This document shows, in pieces, positions 50,685-61,770 of a stretch of 64,000 bases of DNA. The position numbers and the translations under genes are program-made. The notes beneath the pieces are model-generated. The model was not told where the DNA came from. It was given only the letters and a program-made list of their open reading frames with translations, and ran no database searches. Every line of letters starts with the position of its first letter. The stretch's first letter is position 1. This stretch comes from Rhizopus arrhizus (lineage: Eukaryota > Mucoromycota > Mucoromycetes > Mucorales > Rhizopodaceae), in contig JAKZZE010000022.1 of assembly GCA_024220505.1 (NCBI GenBank), forward strand, positions 950,677 through 1,014,676, in the 5' to 3' direction.

Positions 50685-52352
50685 TTATATTTTATTTGGA
50701 CAGATTATATTTCTGTCATAATGCTTATAAAGAAATTCAAATTCGTCATCAGATGATTCACATTGTTCATATGAGTGCGAGGTAGATTCATTTTTACTAG
50801 GAGATAAAGATAAATTAGTAACTCTGTTTTTAGGAGATTTATTTATCTGACTAATGCTAGTGATCGAGTTGGACAACTCTAAATTGCTAACAGTTTTGTC
50901 ATTCCCTTTAGAAGAATTACTTACAATTTGTTTGCCATGTTTTCTTTTGATATGTTCAAGTCTTACAGAACAAGATGAATAATGACCAGGAGAGTACTTG
51001 GCAGTTTTGCAAAATGTGCATATACCTTGTTTCTTTAAATCCGCAATTTCTTGCTGAAATTCAACAGATGTTTTTGAAACTTTTTGGTTCTTATGTTCAC
51101 TTTGATGTACCATTTTTCTTTTTTTAGTATTGGTGTTATCGTCCTGTTCAACGAGTTTTTTAGTATTGTCTTCCTTTTTCTTATCCTTAAGGATGTTCAA
51201 CAAAGCAGATTCCAAGTTAGCCATTTCTTTAATTAGAATTGACTCCAGAACATTCCATTCCTTAGGCAGAGGAATAGGCAAGTTGCGTGTTGAATAAATA
51301 CTTTCTCCAGTGATATTGGAGCTAGTAGAGACAAGCGAGGGAAGATTTTTTTTGACAGTAGCTTGGACCATTTCCTGAAACTTGACAGTGTGAACCCTCG
51401 AAATGAAATGTCCAATCCAGAAAGTGTTATCATGCATGTTAACCTTTGCACCAACAGGGAAAAGACGATATCGATCCATTGCTTGGGTCAAAGTTTCGTA
51501 ACGTTCTTGCCTGAAGTTGATAAGATTTTTAAACCACATCTCTGGTGTAGTTTGTGAAGCAAGATCGAAGCGTTGTTTCAAGACTTCTTTTGCCTGATCC
51601 CAATTCAAAGCGGTTTTCTTATCCATACAACGTCTTTTGATGAATCTTTCGAACCAGTCATGGTCGGTATCACTGTCAGACTTTTCAAAAGAAACTTCCA
51701 GGTAGTGCAACCAATGATCCTCTACAGATACATCATAATCCAAGAATTTTCTTTGGAAATCTCTAATAAACATATCCAAAGATGGTTCATTACTTGGTCT
51801 GACGTTTTTATCACCTTCGCGAAGAGTGAGCTGATACAGAGCACTAGCGGTAGGGTTGACGTTGAATTTTGGGATTTCACGGCTTGGGATAAGTCTATCA
51901 TTGGATGATGAATTTCTAGATTCATTGCCCTTCAACTCATGATTACGCAATTCTAACTGGGAAGTAATAAGAGCATTAACATCATTTAAAGCTGATACAG
52001 CATAGCTCAATTGCTTTTCGTTTTCTTCAAGTGAAGTTAGCTTATTTTCTAAAATAAAACTCGCTTTATTATTATTTAATTTTTCAATTAAATCAAAGAA
52101 CAAGGATTTTTGAGCCATCAACCTCTCCATATAATTGGAAGGGTCCGAAGAAGGAACAGCAGGAGAAGAGTCAGTAACTTCATCCATCTCAGCATCAGTT
52201 TCAATGGATGCATCATCACGAGGATGGATGGATGAGTTTGACGCTCTACTTTCGAGGGTTTCAAGATCCATTCTATCCAAGGACTTAGCTACTTCATCAG
52301 CTGAATCCTTTTCAACGTTTTTGGCAGGGGATTGATTAATAGAAGAATTCAT
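50685..52352 (-). CDS. Gag of a third gypsy-type element, 555 aa
   Basis: One open frame from ATG 52352. The N-terminal 130 residues are acidic with coiled-coil potential (NNKASFILENKLTSLEENEK). The middle holds a retrotransposon Gag domain (DHWLHYLEVSF, WDQAKEVLKQRF, WFKNLINFRQERYETLTQAM). Near the C-terminus is a Cys/His cluster, CTFCKTAKYSPGHYSSC, a likely nucleic-acid-binding finger, then a Ser-rich tail. It is not close to gypsy-1 or gypsy-2 Gag. Upstream (52353 onwards) I see no primer binding site or recognisable LTR, so the element is a 5'- and 3'-incomplete relic with intact gag. Confidence 0.82.
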   Translation of the reverse strand: MNSSINQSPAKNVEKDSADEVAKSLDRMDLETLESRASNSSIHPRDDASIETDAEMDEVTDSSPAVPSSDPSNYMERLMAQKSLFFDLIEKLNNNKASFILENKLTSLEENEKQLSYAVSALNDVNALITSQLELRNHELKGNESRNSSSNDRLIPSREIPKFNVNPTASALYQLTLREGDKNVRPSNEPSLDMFIRDFQRKFLDYDVSVEDHWLHYLEVSFEKSDSDTDHDWFERFIKRRCMDKKTALNWDQAKEVLKQRFDLASQTTPEMWFKNLINFRQERYETLTQAMDRYRLFPVGAKVNMHDNTFWIGHFISRVHTVKFQEMVQATVKKNLPSLVSTSSNITGESIYSTRNLPIPLPKEWNVLESILIKEMANLESALLNILKDKKKEDNTKKLVEQDDNTNTKKRKMVHQSEHKNQKVSKTSVEFQQEIADLKKQGICTFCKTAKYSPGHYSSCSVRLEHIKRKHGKQIVSNSSKGNDKTVSNLELSNSITSISQINKSPKNRVTNLSLSPSKNESTSHSYEQCESSDDEFEFLYKHYDRNIICPNKI

Positions 52353-52940
52353 TCAAAAAAATGAGATATTTGCAGATAAAAGTGAGAAAAAAGAAAGGAA
52401 ATAGTACTTGAAAACTAGTGAATGAGTCTCTATGTAACCTTGTTATTAGATTTCAAGACGAGAGACAGAACCCATTTAATCAAACTACGCCTTTATATAG
52501 GAAATGAAATTATTCAGGGACCAAAGTGAGTTCAAGGTCAATTTTAGTATTGAGCTTGAACAATATAAACATTGTATATGAGCTTTAAGGAATATGTAAT
52601 AAGTAATATTATGTCTTCAGTACTTGTTATTTCTTATATAAGATCTGAGTAATCTCATACGAATAATAAGTATTTAATAATGTAAATACGACACAAACCA
52701 AGGGGTCACTTGTTTAAAATTTGTCGACCATGCTTTTTTAGGAAGTTGCAAATGCAATTTTATGGCTGTGGTTCTTCTTTTCAAAAATTAATGCTTTTAT
52801 GTATCGTTTTATTTTATATTCATATTGTGACGATGCCATTGATAATCAAAAAATGATGAGGACGCAAACATAGTTTAATTTTAAGTTGCTAATTACTTTA
52901 AAGAAAACCTTTTTATTTTGTATTAACCAACTCGATTCAA
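52353..52940. other. Region upstream of the third gag, no recognised feature
   Basis: AT-rich, no gene. It could include the leader or a diverged LTR of the third gypsy element, but no TG...CA pair or PBS-like TGG tract could be fixed. Confidence 0.4.
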
Positions 52941-53508
52941 CTTAACAAAGCGAATTGAAGACATTAACCCAAAAACAATCAAAAGCAACTCGGAAGACAA
53001 AAGCCCTACAAAACAAATTATGTATAAACAGCCATCTTTTCTTTTTTTTTCTGGTATGAAAACATACAATTTTCTTCACTTTTTTTCTGTAAAATAATTT
53101 TTTTGAATCGAATGCTTGTTTTCTTCTCAGGAACAAGTCCTTTGAAGCACATACTTGATTGTATTCCCTTTTTTGTTTTGATATTTTTATTACTCTTCTG
53201 TAATAAGCTTGATTTACACAACAGAATCTGGTCATTACAGTTTAAATGCGAAATTGTGCTGAATACTGTATTATTTTTTTGGAATCAAGCTTGTTAAGAC
53301 TATTGGTTCAGCATCTAATCTCTTTAAAATGAATGTATTTAATATTGTGGACACACAAAAACGAATGTTATCGCAATATCTTTTGTTTAATTGATTATCT
53401 TAACACTTTGGCTATTTTTTTACATAAAGTATCTATAGTACTTGCTGCAAATGATATTAATAACAACGTTTCAACAAACGTTTATATTTTTATTTCGTAT
53501 TATTAATG

Positions 53509-54579
53509 TTATTTTTCTGCAGCAAGTTCTGCAAACCAGGCTGGATTATGTTGAACTCGATCAAAGCTAACATTCTTAAGGCAATTTATTATACCGTTAA
53601 AGGTATTGTTATGGTGCTTTCTTCGCCAAATAAATTCAATAAGCAACCAAGGTATCATTTTCTTTGTTCTGAGGGCAGGAGTTGCATTCATTTTTATTCC
53701 ATTCCAAGTTCCTAAAGAAATTTTAGAATGATTTTGAGCTATAAACCTTTGTATATAGTAACCTTGTTCTTACCCTCAATTGTATTGGTATGAACATCGC
53801 CATCACGAAATGTTACACTATGGCTGACAGTTCGATGTATTAAGTTCATTCCAAGGTTTACCATACTTTCATATGCTCGCCAACAGTCTGTATGTACTAT
53901 GGATGCATCTGCAACATAATTTTGGATAATTGTATTTATCGTTTCCGTGTTTCTGTTATTCACCACAACAAGGAAGTACTTTCGTTCAGGTGTCTTTTCC
54001 ACACCACCAAGCATCCAAACACCCTCCACATGGTGTCCACGATGACACTTTCTTTTTCCAAACTTTGATTCATCAATTTCTACCACGATTGGATTTCGAT
54101 CCGCATCATAGTCTCCAATTTTACAATCATTTTGCTGTAAATCTTCTTGTAAGACTTGGTACCAATCTTAACGTTTTGCGTACTGTATTAGGAGAGCATC
54201 CAACCATGGTAGAAATTGCTATGCGGCGTATTTTCAAACGCCAAAAGTAAAGAATGGATAGAGTGTCATAGTTTGGTAAGTTTCGATGAGGAAAAAAGGA
54301 AGCGTTTCGTACAGCTATTTGACGTCCATTACAATATTTTTCGCCGGTTTCCTGGTTTATAGTTATGTCATTACATCTCCAACATGGATTACTTCTCGCT
54401 TGTTCCAAGTACATAATACTTCCTTCAGCACCATTTTGTGGACATAATGGGAACATTTTGCTCTCTGCTCCAATTATGTGGCAAAATGGTACTGTGATGT
54501 AACTCTTCATCAACTTCAAAATCTTCTTTTTCCAGTCATTCTTCAATATCGTCGTTATTGATAGAAATAAATGCTTCAT
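53509..54579 (-). pseudogene. Merlin/IS1595-like transposase, copy 1 (frameshifted)
   Basis: The N-terminal frame (54579-54127) has a possible zinc ribbon (PLCP then CWRCN) and an HTH (ISTMVGCSPNTVRKTL). A 2-bp loss near 54167 relative to copy 2 shifts the frame. The catalytic part continues to 53774: VEIDESKFGKRK, then HRGHHVEGVWMLGGVEK, HTDCWRAYES and HTNTIE, the D-D-E set of ISXO2-like (IS1595) transposases. A 62-nt phase-1 intron (53773-53712, GTAAGA...CTTTAG) lies right after the catalytic Glu codon. Exon 2 (53711-53509) completes the domain (GTWNGIKMN-like start, RVQHNPAWFAELAAEK end). In eukaryotes this group is the Merlin superfamily. I could not fix terminal inverted repeats or the 8-9-bp duplication expected for Merlin. 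Confidence 0.85.
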
Positions 54580-54689
54580 CCAAGTTTGAATTTTGTTCAG
54601 TTTATAAATGTGTTTTTTCTACTTCATCATCAGAATCAACAATAATAACAGGGCTACTTGATGAAGCAACAGATAACGACACAGACGGT

Positions 54690-55560
54690 GGTTAAACCCC
54701 AAAAGAGTTATGGATACCAGCACAAAACGCTTATAAAATTGTGGTTGTGGTTTTCAACGCAGAAACAGAACCAATGGACCACAAAAACGCAAAAAAAGAA
54801 AATTGTGTTTACGGTTAAAATCCAAAATCCTATGGTTGCCAGCTTAATTTCATAGTTGTGGTTTAGGCACTTTTTATGACGGTAACTAAAGTTAGAGTCA
54901 CGGCTATATCGAAAAAGTAAAATCCAGTGTTGTCCGGTTACTTTTCGGAGTGAGAACCAACACTAGGCGCACCCCATTGGGTATATAAACGAGGAAAGCG
55001 TTTTTTTTACAGACAAGTTTCTTTTGTGGTTATGATTGGGAAGAAGAAGAAGAAGAAAAAAAAAAAAAAAAAAGAAAGACAATTGTGGTTAAACCCCAAA
55101 ATCCTGTGGTTGCCCGCTTAATTTCCGAGTTGTGGTTTGGGCATTTTTCGTGACCATAACTAAAGTTAGAGCCATGGCTATAGCGAAAAACTAAAATCCA
55201 GTGTTGTCCGGTTATTTTTCGGAGTGAGAACCATCACTAGGCGCACCCCATTGGGTATATAAACGAGATAAAGTGATTTTTGCATATAGCTCACTATTTT
55301 TGTGCCTATGGTTAGGCTTATGACTAAAATTTGGCTTATAGTTAAAGTTAAGCGGAGTGATAATCAACACTAAGTGCACCCCATTTGCACTGTAAATCAC
55401 ACAAAGTGATTTTCACACATAGCTCACTATGTTCATGCCTATGGATAGGCTTATAGCTAAAATTTGGCCTATGACTAAAGTTATGCTTGGATCTCTGATT
55501 ATTTGCATGGTTATACCCTAAAATCCTGTGGTTGCCCGCTTAATTTCAGAATTGTGGTAG
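54690..55560. repeat. Satellite-like tandem array 2
   Basis: It begins with GGTGGTTAAACCCCAAAAGA next to the Merlin-like copy and ends at the tRNA-like head (AATTGTGG, 55556). It has the same A- and B-type units as array 1, fewer in number, plus a GAAGAAGAAG/A run (about 55035-55075) shared with array 3. Confidence 0.85.
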
Positions 55561-55710
55561 AAACACTAGCCGCACCCCATCCATCGCTAAATGGAGCAAA
55601 ACCACCTAACAGTATGGAAGTAAGATTAATATTGGCTACTGGATTCGAGCTCTCGCCTAATGGCTAGCATCACCGTAGCGTTGCCACTAGGTCAAAAATA
55701 GTCAAGTCTA
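55561..55710 (-). other. tRNA-like Pol III promoter head (SINE-like), copy 1
   Basis: On the minus strand TGACCTAGTGG (55694-55684) fits the A box TRGYNNAGTGG with one mismatch, and AGCTCGAATCC (55651-55641) fits the B box GGTTCGANNCC with two. Their 32-bp gap is normal for tRNAs and tRNA-derived SINEs. Transcription would run left into array 2. The stretch does not fold into a full tRNA by eye, so I call it a SINE-like head, not a tRNA gene. Confidence 0.55.
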
Positions 55711-55766
55711 GGAATGAACTGGAGAACATTCAGTATAACATTTGAAAAACTTTTGGCCAACAAAAT

Positions 55767-56048
55767 TTATTTTTGCTTATTATGATTAGAAGGATTCCAG
55801 TGGTTGTAACGGAAAGCAATATGCACTCTTGCGTTCTGATCTCTTTGTGAGAAAAGGTAAGATGTAACCTGCTTAAGCTCATTATGTAATTGCTTATAAG
55901 GTATGGGGTTTTTCTTCCTTCGATCGATGTCAGATTTGATATCAAATTTATATGTTTTTTTTAGAAGAAAGCTATAATAAAAAGTTGCTTTTTCATGCAT
56001 CATGGAATAATTGCCTTCTTGATGATGATTTTGTTTTATAGTAATCAT
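55767..56048 (-). CDS. Possible 93-aa ORF in the composite unit
   Basis: ATG 56048 to stop 55767. The protein is basic, including FDIKSDIDRRKKNPIPYKQL and SQRDQNARVHIAFRYNHWNP. Unit 2 has the same DNA (about 61775-62040), but indels break the frame there. I recognise no domain. It may be a relic of a larger transposon gene. Confidence 0.35.
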   Translation of the reverse strand: MITIKQNHHQEGNYSMMHEKATFYYSFLLKKTYKFDIKSDIDRRKKNPIPYKQLHNELKQVTSYLFSQRDQNARVHIAFRYNHWNPSNHNKQK

Positions 56049-56334
56049 TTTTTATTTGTAATGAAAGTTAACAAAGTATCAAAATTGTGGATGTAGAAAG
56101 GAAATGTGGACTTTTATTAAAAGTAAAAATGATAAAATAATCATATCCATCCATCTATTACTTTTTACTGTATAACGATAAACAATTATCACTCTTATTT
56201 TTATCTTAATGTACAAGACTGAATTTTAGTAAATAAAAAAATGGAAACCATCAATGTTAAGGATAACTTACGAAGAGAATATCAAATTTTAACAAATGAA
56301 TACTAGAAATTCTTAAATTATGGTTGATTAATAG

Positions 56335-56577
56335 TTAGTCAAAAAAATACTTGGAGCAAAAAGACCTACTCCTATTAGTAAAGTTAACGAAATTAAAAAT
56401 ATTCTATTTGAAAAACCAATAACAATATCAGTTTATTTCTTTTTAGTTGTATTATTTGGTGTTCAGGATTATAAGGAGCCATATAATACTTTAGAAAAAG
56501 GCTTATTGATATTATACTTTATTATGATTGTTGTAAACATAGTTATTTTCCATATGATATCAGTTGTATTAAAATAA
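56335..56577 (+). CDS. Possible small membrane protein exon, copy 1
   Basis: Open frame of 80 codons without its own ATG, so at most an exon or gene fragment. It has two hydrophobic segments (ITISVYFFLVVLFGV and GLLILYFIMIVVNIVIF) around a polar loop DYKEPYNTLEK. The counterpart at 62314-62562 keeps the frame with conservative changes. The last 16 codons fall inside repeat X. It could be the 3' end of an element-borne membrane protein. Confidence 0.35.
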   Translation, partial: LVKKILGAKRPTPISKVNEIKNILFEKPITISVYFFLVVLFGVQDYKEPYNTLEKGLLILYFIMIVVNIVIFHMISVVLK

Positions 56578-56990
56578 ATAACGATACACAAAAAGATTAA
56601 ACTATAATTGAACAATTCCACACTTTTCCAAATTTAGAACAATAAGATCAATATCTGTCATCCTAGAGAGTCTAATCAATTGTCCGACCCCAAAAGTAAT
56701 TAGATCAAAGTTAATTGACTGGTTTTTATTTCTATTGTTCAACTTCAGATGCATATATTAGAACATCGACAAGCTTTAGCTTAATCATTGGTTCTTCAGC
56801 ACGACATCGTGACCGAGTCTATATCTTTTATATCTACGCTCACAAAGAATATAAATAGATGCCAACTTTTTATCCATAAAGCGAGGCCTTTTCGCAATAT
56901 AAAGAAATCCGCAATAAAGAAGGATTTTAATTTTATATTGCTGCTATTGTTTTTTGTTTAATTTTTTTACTTAATCTTGCGATTAAAACA
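56529..56990 (+). repeat. 462-bp TG...CA repeat X, copy in unit 1
   Basis: TGTTGTAAACATAG...GCGATTAAAACA. It matches 62514-62975 closely and 11163-11622 in reverse. Ends and size fit an LTR; no 5-bp flank match (ATGAT versus ATGGA). Confidence 0.85.
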
Positions 56991-57514
56991 ATGGAAACAT
57001 ATAATTTTCTTCACGTTTTTTCTGTACAATATTTTTTTTGAATCGAATACTTGTTTTCTTCTCAGGAACAAATTCCTTAAAGCTCGTACTTCATTGTATT
57101 CCCTTTTTTGTTTTGACGTTTTTATTACTATTCTGTAATAAGCTTGATTTATACAGCAAAAGCTGGTCATAACAGTTTAAAACCGAAATTGTGCTCAATA
57201 CTGTTCTATTTGTTTTGGAATCAATCTTGTTAAGACTATTGGTTCAGCATCTAATCGTCTTAAAATGAACGTATTTAATATTGTAAACACACAAAAACGA
57301 ATATTATCACAATATCTTTTGTTTAATTGATTATCTTAACACTTTGGCTATTTTTTTTTTACATAAAGTATTTATAATGGTTGCTGCAGATAATATTAAC
57401 AACAACATTTCAACAAACGTTTTTATTTTTATTTCTTATTATTAATATTATTTATCCTGCAGCAAGTTCTGCTAACCAGGCAGGATTACGTTGAACTCGA
57501 TCGATGCTAAAGTT

Positions 57515-58690
57515 CTAAAGACAACTTATTATACCGTTAAAGATATTGTTATGGTGCTTCCTTTGCCAAATCAACTCAATTAGCAACCAAGGTACCATTT
57601 TCTTCGTTCTGAGGGCAGGAGTTACATTCATTTTTATTCCATTCCAAGTTCCTAAAGAAATTTTAGAATGATCTTGAACTATAAACATTTGTATATAGTA
57701 ACTGTTATTGTTACTCTCGATAGTGTTAGTATGCCGATTGCCATCACAAAATGTTACATTATGGTTGACAGTTCGATGTGTTAAGTTCATTCCAAGGTTT
57801 ACCATATTTTCATAGGCTCGCCAACAGTCTGTATGTACTATGGATCCATCTGCAACATAATTTTGGATAATTGTATCCATCGTTTCCGTGTTTCTGTTAT
57901 TCACCACAACAAGAAAACACTTTCGTTCAGGTGTCTTTTCCACACCACCAACCACCCAAACGCCCTCCACACGGTGTCCACGATGATATTTTCTTTTTCC
58001 AAACTTTGATTCATCAATTTCTACCACGATTGGATTTCCATCCGCATCATAGCCTCCAATTTTACAGTCGTTTTGTTGCAAATCTTCTTGTAAGACTTGG
58101 TACCAATCTGTTAATGTTTTACGTACTGTATTAGGAGAGCATCCAACCATGGTAGAAATTGTCATGCGGCGTATTTTTAAACTCCAAAAGTAAAGAATGG
58201 ATAGTGTATCATAGGTTGGTAAGTTTCGATGACTAAAAAGGGAAGCATTTCGTATAGCTATTTGACGTCCATTACAACATTTTTCACCGGTTTCCTGATT
58301 AACTATCATGTCATTACATCTCCAATGTTTAATAGTTCTTGTTTGTTCCATGTAGGTAATACTTCCTTCAGCACCATTGCAATGGTAAACAATGTTGCCT
58401 CCATAATAAATTCCATTATTAATAAAAAATCCACTTTATAAAAAAAATAGAGTTACCAATATTGTATACAGGAGTATTTTGTTATACTTTTATACTTACT
58501 GCTTACTCGCTTCTTCTGTTCCAAAAGTTAAAAAAAACGTTCTGGTGGACATGATGGGAACATTTTGCTCTCTGCTCCAATTATGTGGCAAAATGGTACT
58601 GTGATGTAACTCTTCATCAACTTCGAAATCTGCTATTTCCCAGTAATTCTTCATTATCGTCGTTATTGATAGAAATAAATGCTTCATCCA
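57515..58690 (-). pseudogene. Merlin/IS1595-like transposase, copy 2 (disrupted)
   Basis: The main frame (58351-57515, 278 codons) has the HTH (MVGCSPNTVRKTLTDWYQ), VEIDESKFGKRKYHRGH, HTDCWRAYENM and HTNTIES, so D-D-E residues are all present. The intron position after the catalytic Glu is kept, but the donor is GTAACA and the intron is 63 nt with no stop, so unspliced RNA stays open. A stop follows IISCL, 20 codons short of copy 1. The N-terminal part (58690-58496) is separated by about 155 bp of extra sequence (about 58380-58540), and the Cys before WRCN is changed to His. It is probably inactive. Confidence 0.85.
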
Positions 58691-58789
58691 AGTTTGAAGT
58701 TTGCTCAGTTTGTAAATGGATTTTTTCTACTTCATCATGATGATCAACAATAATAATAGGGCTACTTGATGAAGCAACAGATAACGACA

Positions 58790-61200
58790 CAGACGGTGGT
58801 TAAACCCCAAAAGAGTTATGGATACCAGCACAAAGCCCTTTGAAAATTGTGGTTGTGGTTAAACCCCACAATCCTGTGGTTACCCGCTTAATTTCAGAGT
58901 TGTGGTTAGGGCACTTTTCATGACGATAACTAAAGTTAGAGTCACGGCTATAGCAAAGATATGTAAATTCAGTGCTGGCCGGTTACTTTTCGGAGTGATA
59001 ACCAACACTAGGCGCACCCCGTTGGGTATATAAACGAGGAAAGCGTTTTTTTTTACGGACAAGTTTCTTTTGTGGTTATGGTTGGGAAGAAGAAGAAGAA
59101 GAAGAAGAAGAAGAAAAAAAAAAAAAAAAAAAGAAACACAATTGCTGGTATGGATGTGGTTATGGTTAAACCCCAAAATCCTGTGGTTGCCCGCTTAATT
59201 TCAGAATTGTGGTAGAAACACTAGCCGCACCCCATTGGGCATATAAACGAGATAGGGCGATTTTTACACATAGCTCACTATGTTTACGCTTATGGATAGG
59301 CTTATAGTTAAAATTTGGCTTATGGCTAAAGTTAAGCGGAGTGATAACCAGCACTAGACACACCCCATTTGGTATGCAAATCATACAAAGAGATTTTTAC
59401 ACATAGCCCACTATTTTGGTGCCTATCGCTAGGCTTATAGCTAAAATTTGGCTTATGACTAAAGTTAAGCGGAGTGATAACCAACACTAAGTGCACCCCA
59501 TTTGCTCTATAAATCACACAAAGCTATTTTTACACATAGCTCACTATTTTTGTGCCTATGGCTATGCTTATAGCTAAAATTTGGCCTATGACTAAAGTTA
59601 AGCTTGGATCTCTGATTATTTCTATCGCTATGGTTAAACCCCAAAATCCTGTGGTTGCCCGCTTAATTTCAGAGTTGTGGTAGAAACACTAGCCGCACCC
59701 CATTGGGCATATAAACGAGATAGGGCGATTTTTACACATAGCCTACTATGTTTACGCTTATGGATAGGCTTATAGTTAAAATTTGGCTTATGGCTAAAGT
59801 TAAGCGGAGTGATAACCAACACTAAGTGACACCCCATTTGGCTATGCAAATCATACAAAGCTATTTTTACACATAGCCCACTATTTTTGTGCCTATCGCT
59901 AGGCTTATAGCTAAAATTTGGCTTATGACTAAAGTTAAGCGGAGTGATAACCAACACTAAGTGCACCCCATTTGCTCTATAAATCACACAAAGCTATTTT
60001 TACACATAGCTCACTATTTTTGTGCCTATGGCTATGCTTATAGCTAAAATTTGGCCTATGACTAAAGTTAAGCTTGGATCTCTGATTATTTCTATCGCTA
60101 TGGTTAAACCCCAAAATCCTGTGGTTGCCCGCTTAATTTTGGAGTTGTGGTTGGAGCACTTTTCTTGACGGTAACTAAAGTTAGAGTCACGGCTATGGCC
60201 AAAAAATAAAGTTCAGTGTTGGCCGGTTACGTTTCGGAGTAATAACGAACACTAGGTGCACCCCATTTGCTCTATAAATGGTATAAACTGATTTTTACAC
60301 ATAGCCCACTATTTTGGTGCCTATGGCTAGGCTTATAGCTAAAATTTGGCCTATGACTAAAGTTAAGCGGAGTGATAACCAACACTAAGTGCACCCCATT
60401 TGCTCTATAAATCACACAAAGTGATTTTCACACATAGCCCACTATGTCTATGCCTATGGATAGGCTTATAGCTAAAATTTGGCCTATGACTAAAGTTAAG
60501 CTTGGATCTCTGATTATTTCTATCGCTATGGTTAAACCCCAAAATCCTGTGGTTGCCCGCTTAATTTCAGAATTGTGGTAGAAACACTAGCCGCGCCCCA
60601 TTGGGCATATAAACGAGATAGGGCGATTTTTACACATAGCTCACTATGTTTACGCTTATGGATAGGCTTATAGCTAAAATTTGGCCTATGACTAAAGTTA
60701 AGCTTGGATCTCTGATTATTTCTATCGCTATGGTTAAACCCCAAAATCCTGTGGTTGCCCGCTTAATTTCCGAGTTGTGGTTTGGGCATTTTTCGTGACC
60801 ATAACTAAAGTTAGAGCCATGGCTATAGCGAAAAACTAAAATCCAGTGTTGTCCGGTTATTTTTCGGAGTGAGAACCATCACTAGGCGCACCCCATTGGG
60901 TATATAAACGAGATAAAGTGATTTTTGCATATAGCTCACTATTTTTGTGCCTATGGTTAGGCTTATGACTAAAATTTGGCTTATAGTTAAAGTTAAGCGG
61001 AGTGATAACCACACTAAGTGCACCCCATTTGCACTGTAAGTCACACAAAGCCATTTTTACACCTAGCCCACTATTTTTGTGCCTATGGATAGGCTTATAG
61101 CTAAAATTTGGCCTATGACTAAAGTTAAGCTTGGATCTCTGATTATTTGCATGGTTAAACCCCAAAATCCTGTGGTTGCCCGCTTAATTTTAGAATTGTG
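58790..61200. repeat. Satellite-like tandem array 3
   Basis: The longest array, starting GGTGGTTAAACCCCAAAAGA and ending AGAATTGTGG. A-type units repeat every about 135 bp (for example 59341 and 59476), mixed with B-type segments and a GAAGAAG/A run (59089-59133). Open minus frames span several units (59987-59634, 117 codons). Confidence 0.87.
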
Positions 61201-61204
61201 GTAG

Positions 61205-61345
61205 AAACACTAACTGCACCCCATCCATCGCGAAATGGTGAAAAACCGCCTTATTGCATGGAGGTATGGTTGATGTCGGCTACTGGATTCGAATTATCGC
61301 CTAATAGCTGGCATGACCGTAATGTTGCTACTTGGTCAAACAGAA
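61205..61345 (-). other. tRNA-like Pol III promoter head (SINE-like), copy 2
   Basis: On the minus strand TGACCAAGTAG (61338-61328) and AATTCGAATCC (61295-61285) are A- and B-box-like with the same spacing as copy 1. It directs transcription into array 3. The surrounding sequence is diverged from copy 1 but alignable (GGCTACTGGATTCGA versus the same core). Confidence 0.55.
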
Positions 61346-61430
61346 GTCTAACATTGAACGGAACTTGGAAACATTCAGTACAGAATATAAAAATGTTTGA
61401 CCGGCAAAATTTGTTTCGGCATATTATGAT

Positions 61431-61770
61431 TGAAGTGTTTTAAGTATTCAAAAATAAGATAAAGAAGAATTAACGAGACCGACAATAGTTCTAAAGTCCA
61501 ATACTTTTATTAAAGAAAGATTTCAAGGCTATTTATATTAGTTGAGCAAGACCTGAGATTAGATGACAAAAATAGTTACGACCGATATGATTTGACATGT
61601 ATAAGAAAAATCTTATAGACTGATGTTAATAATCAACTGTTGAGATGAAAGTGAAACTTGGCTGTTTAGGGCAGTGATAATTATCAGGATCTATTCTTAT
61701 TCAAACTCATTTGTAAAGATTTAGTCCAGAATGATAAGACTGTATCTTATTGACATGTCAAAACATGACA
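61431..61770. repeat. 340-bp solo LTR with 5-bp target duplication
   Basis: TGAAGTGTTTTAAG...AAAACATGACA, flanked by ATGAT at 61426-61430 and 61771-61775. The empty site is visible in unit 1 (near 55780-55790), which lacks these 340 bp. The 5-bp duplication fits Copia or other LTR elements. A partial inverted relative is at 9800-9945. Confidence 0.88.

Noticed and set aside
50680..50700. A -1 shift heptamer between gag and protease of the third gypsy element
   Set aside because: The protease is in the -1 frame, but codons CCA AAT AAA ATA TAA contain no X XXY YYZ site, and a TAA lies in the -1 frame just upstream.
55620..55700. A functional tRNA gene at the tRNA-like head
   Set aside because: A and B boxes are present with mismatches, but acceptor and anticodon stems do not form; better read as a SINE-like promoter.
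48395..61200. Satellite arrays as a possible CRISPR array
   Set aside because: Units are long, diverged and head-to-tail without unique spacers; no cas genes and a eukaryotic setting.
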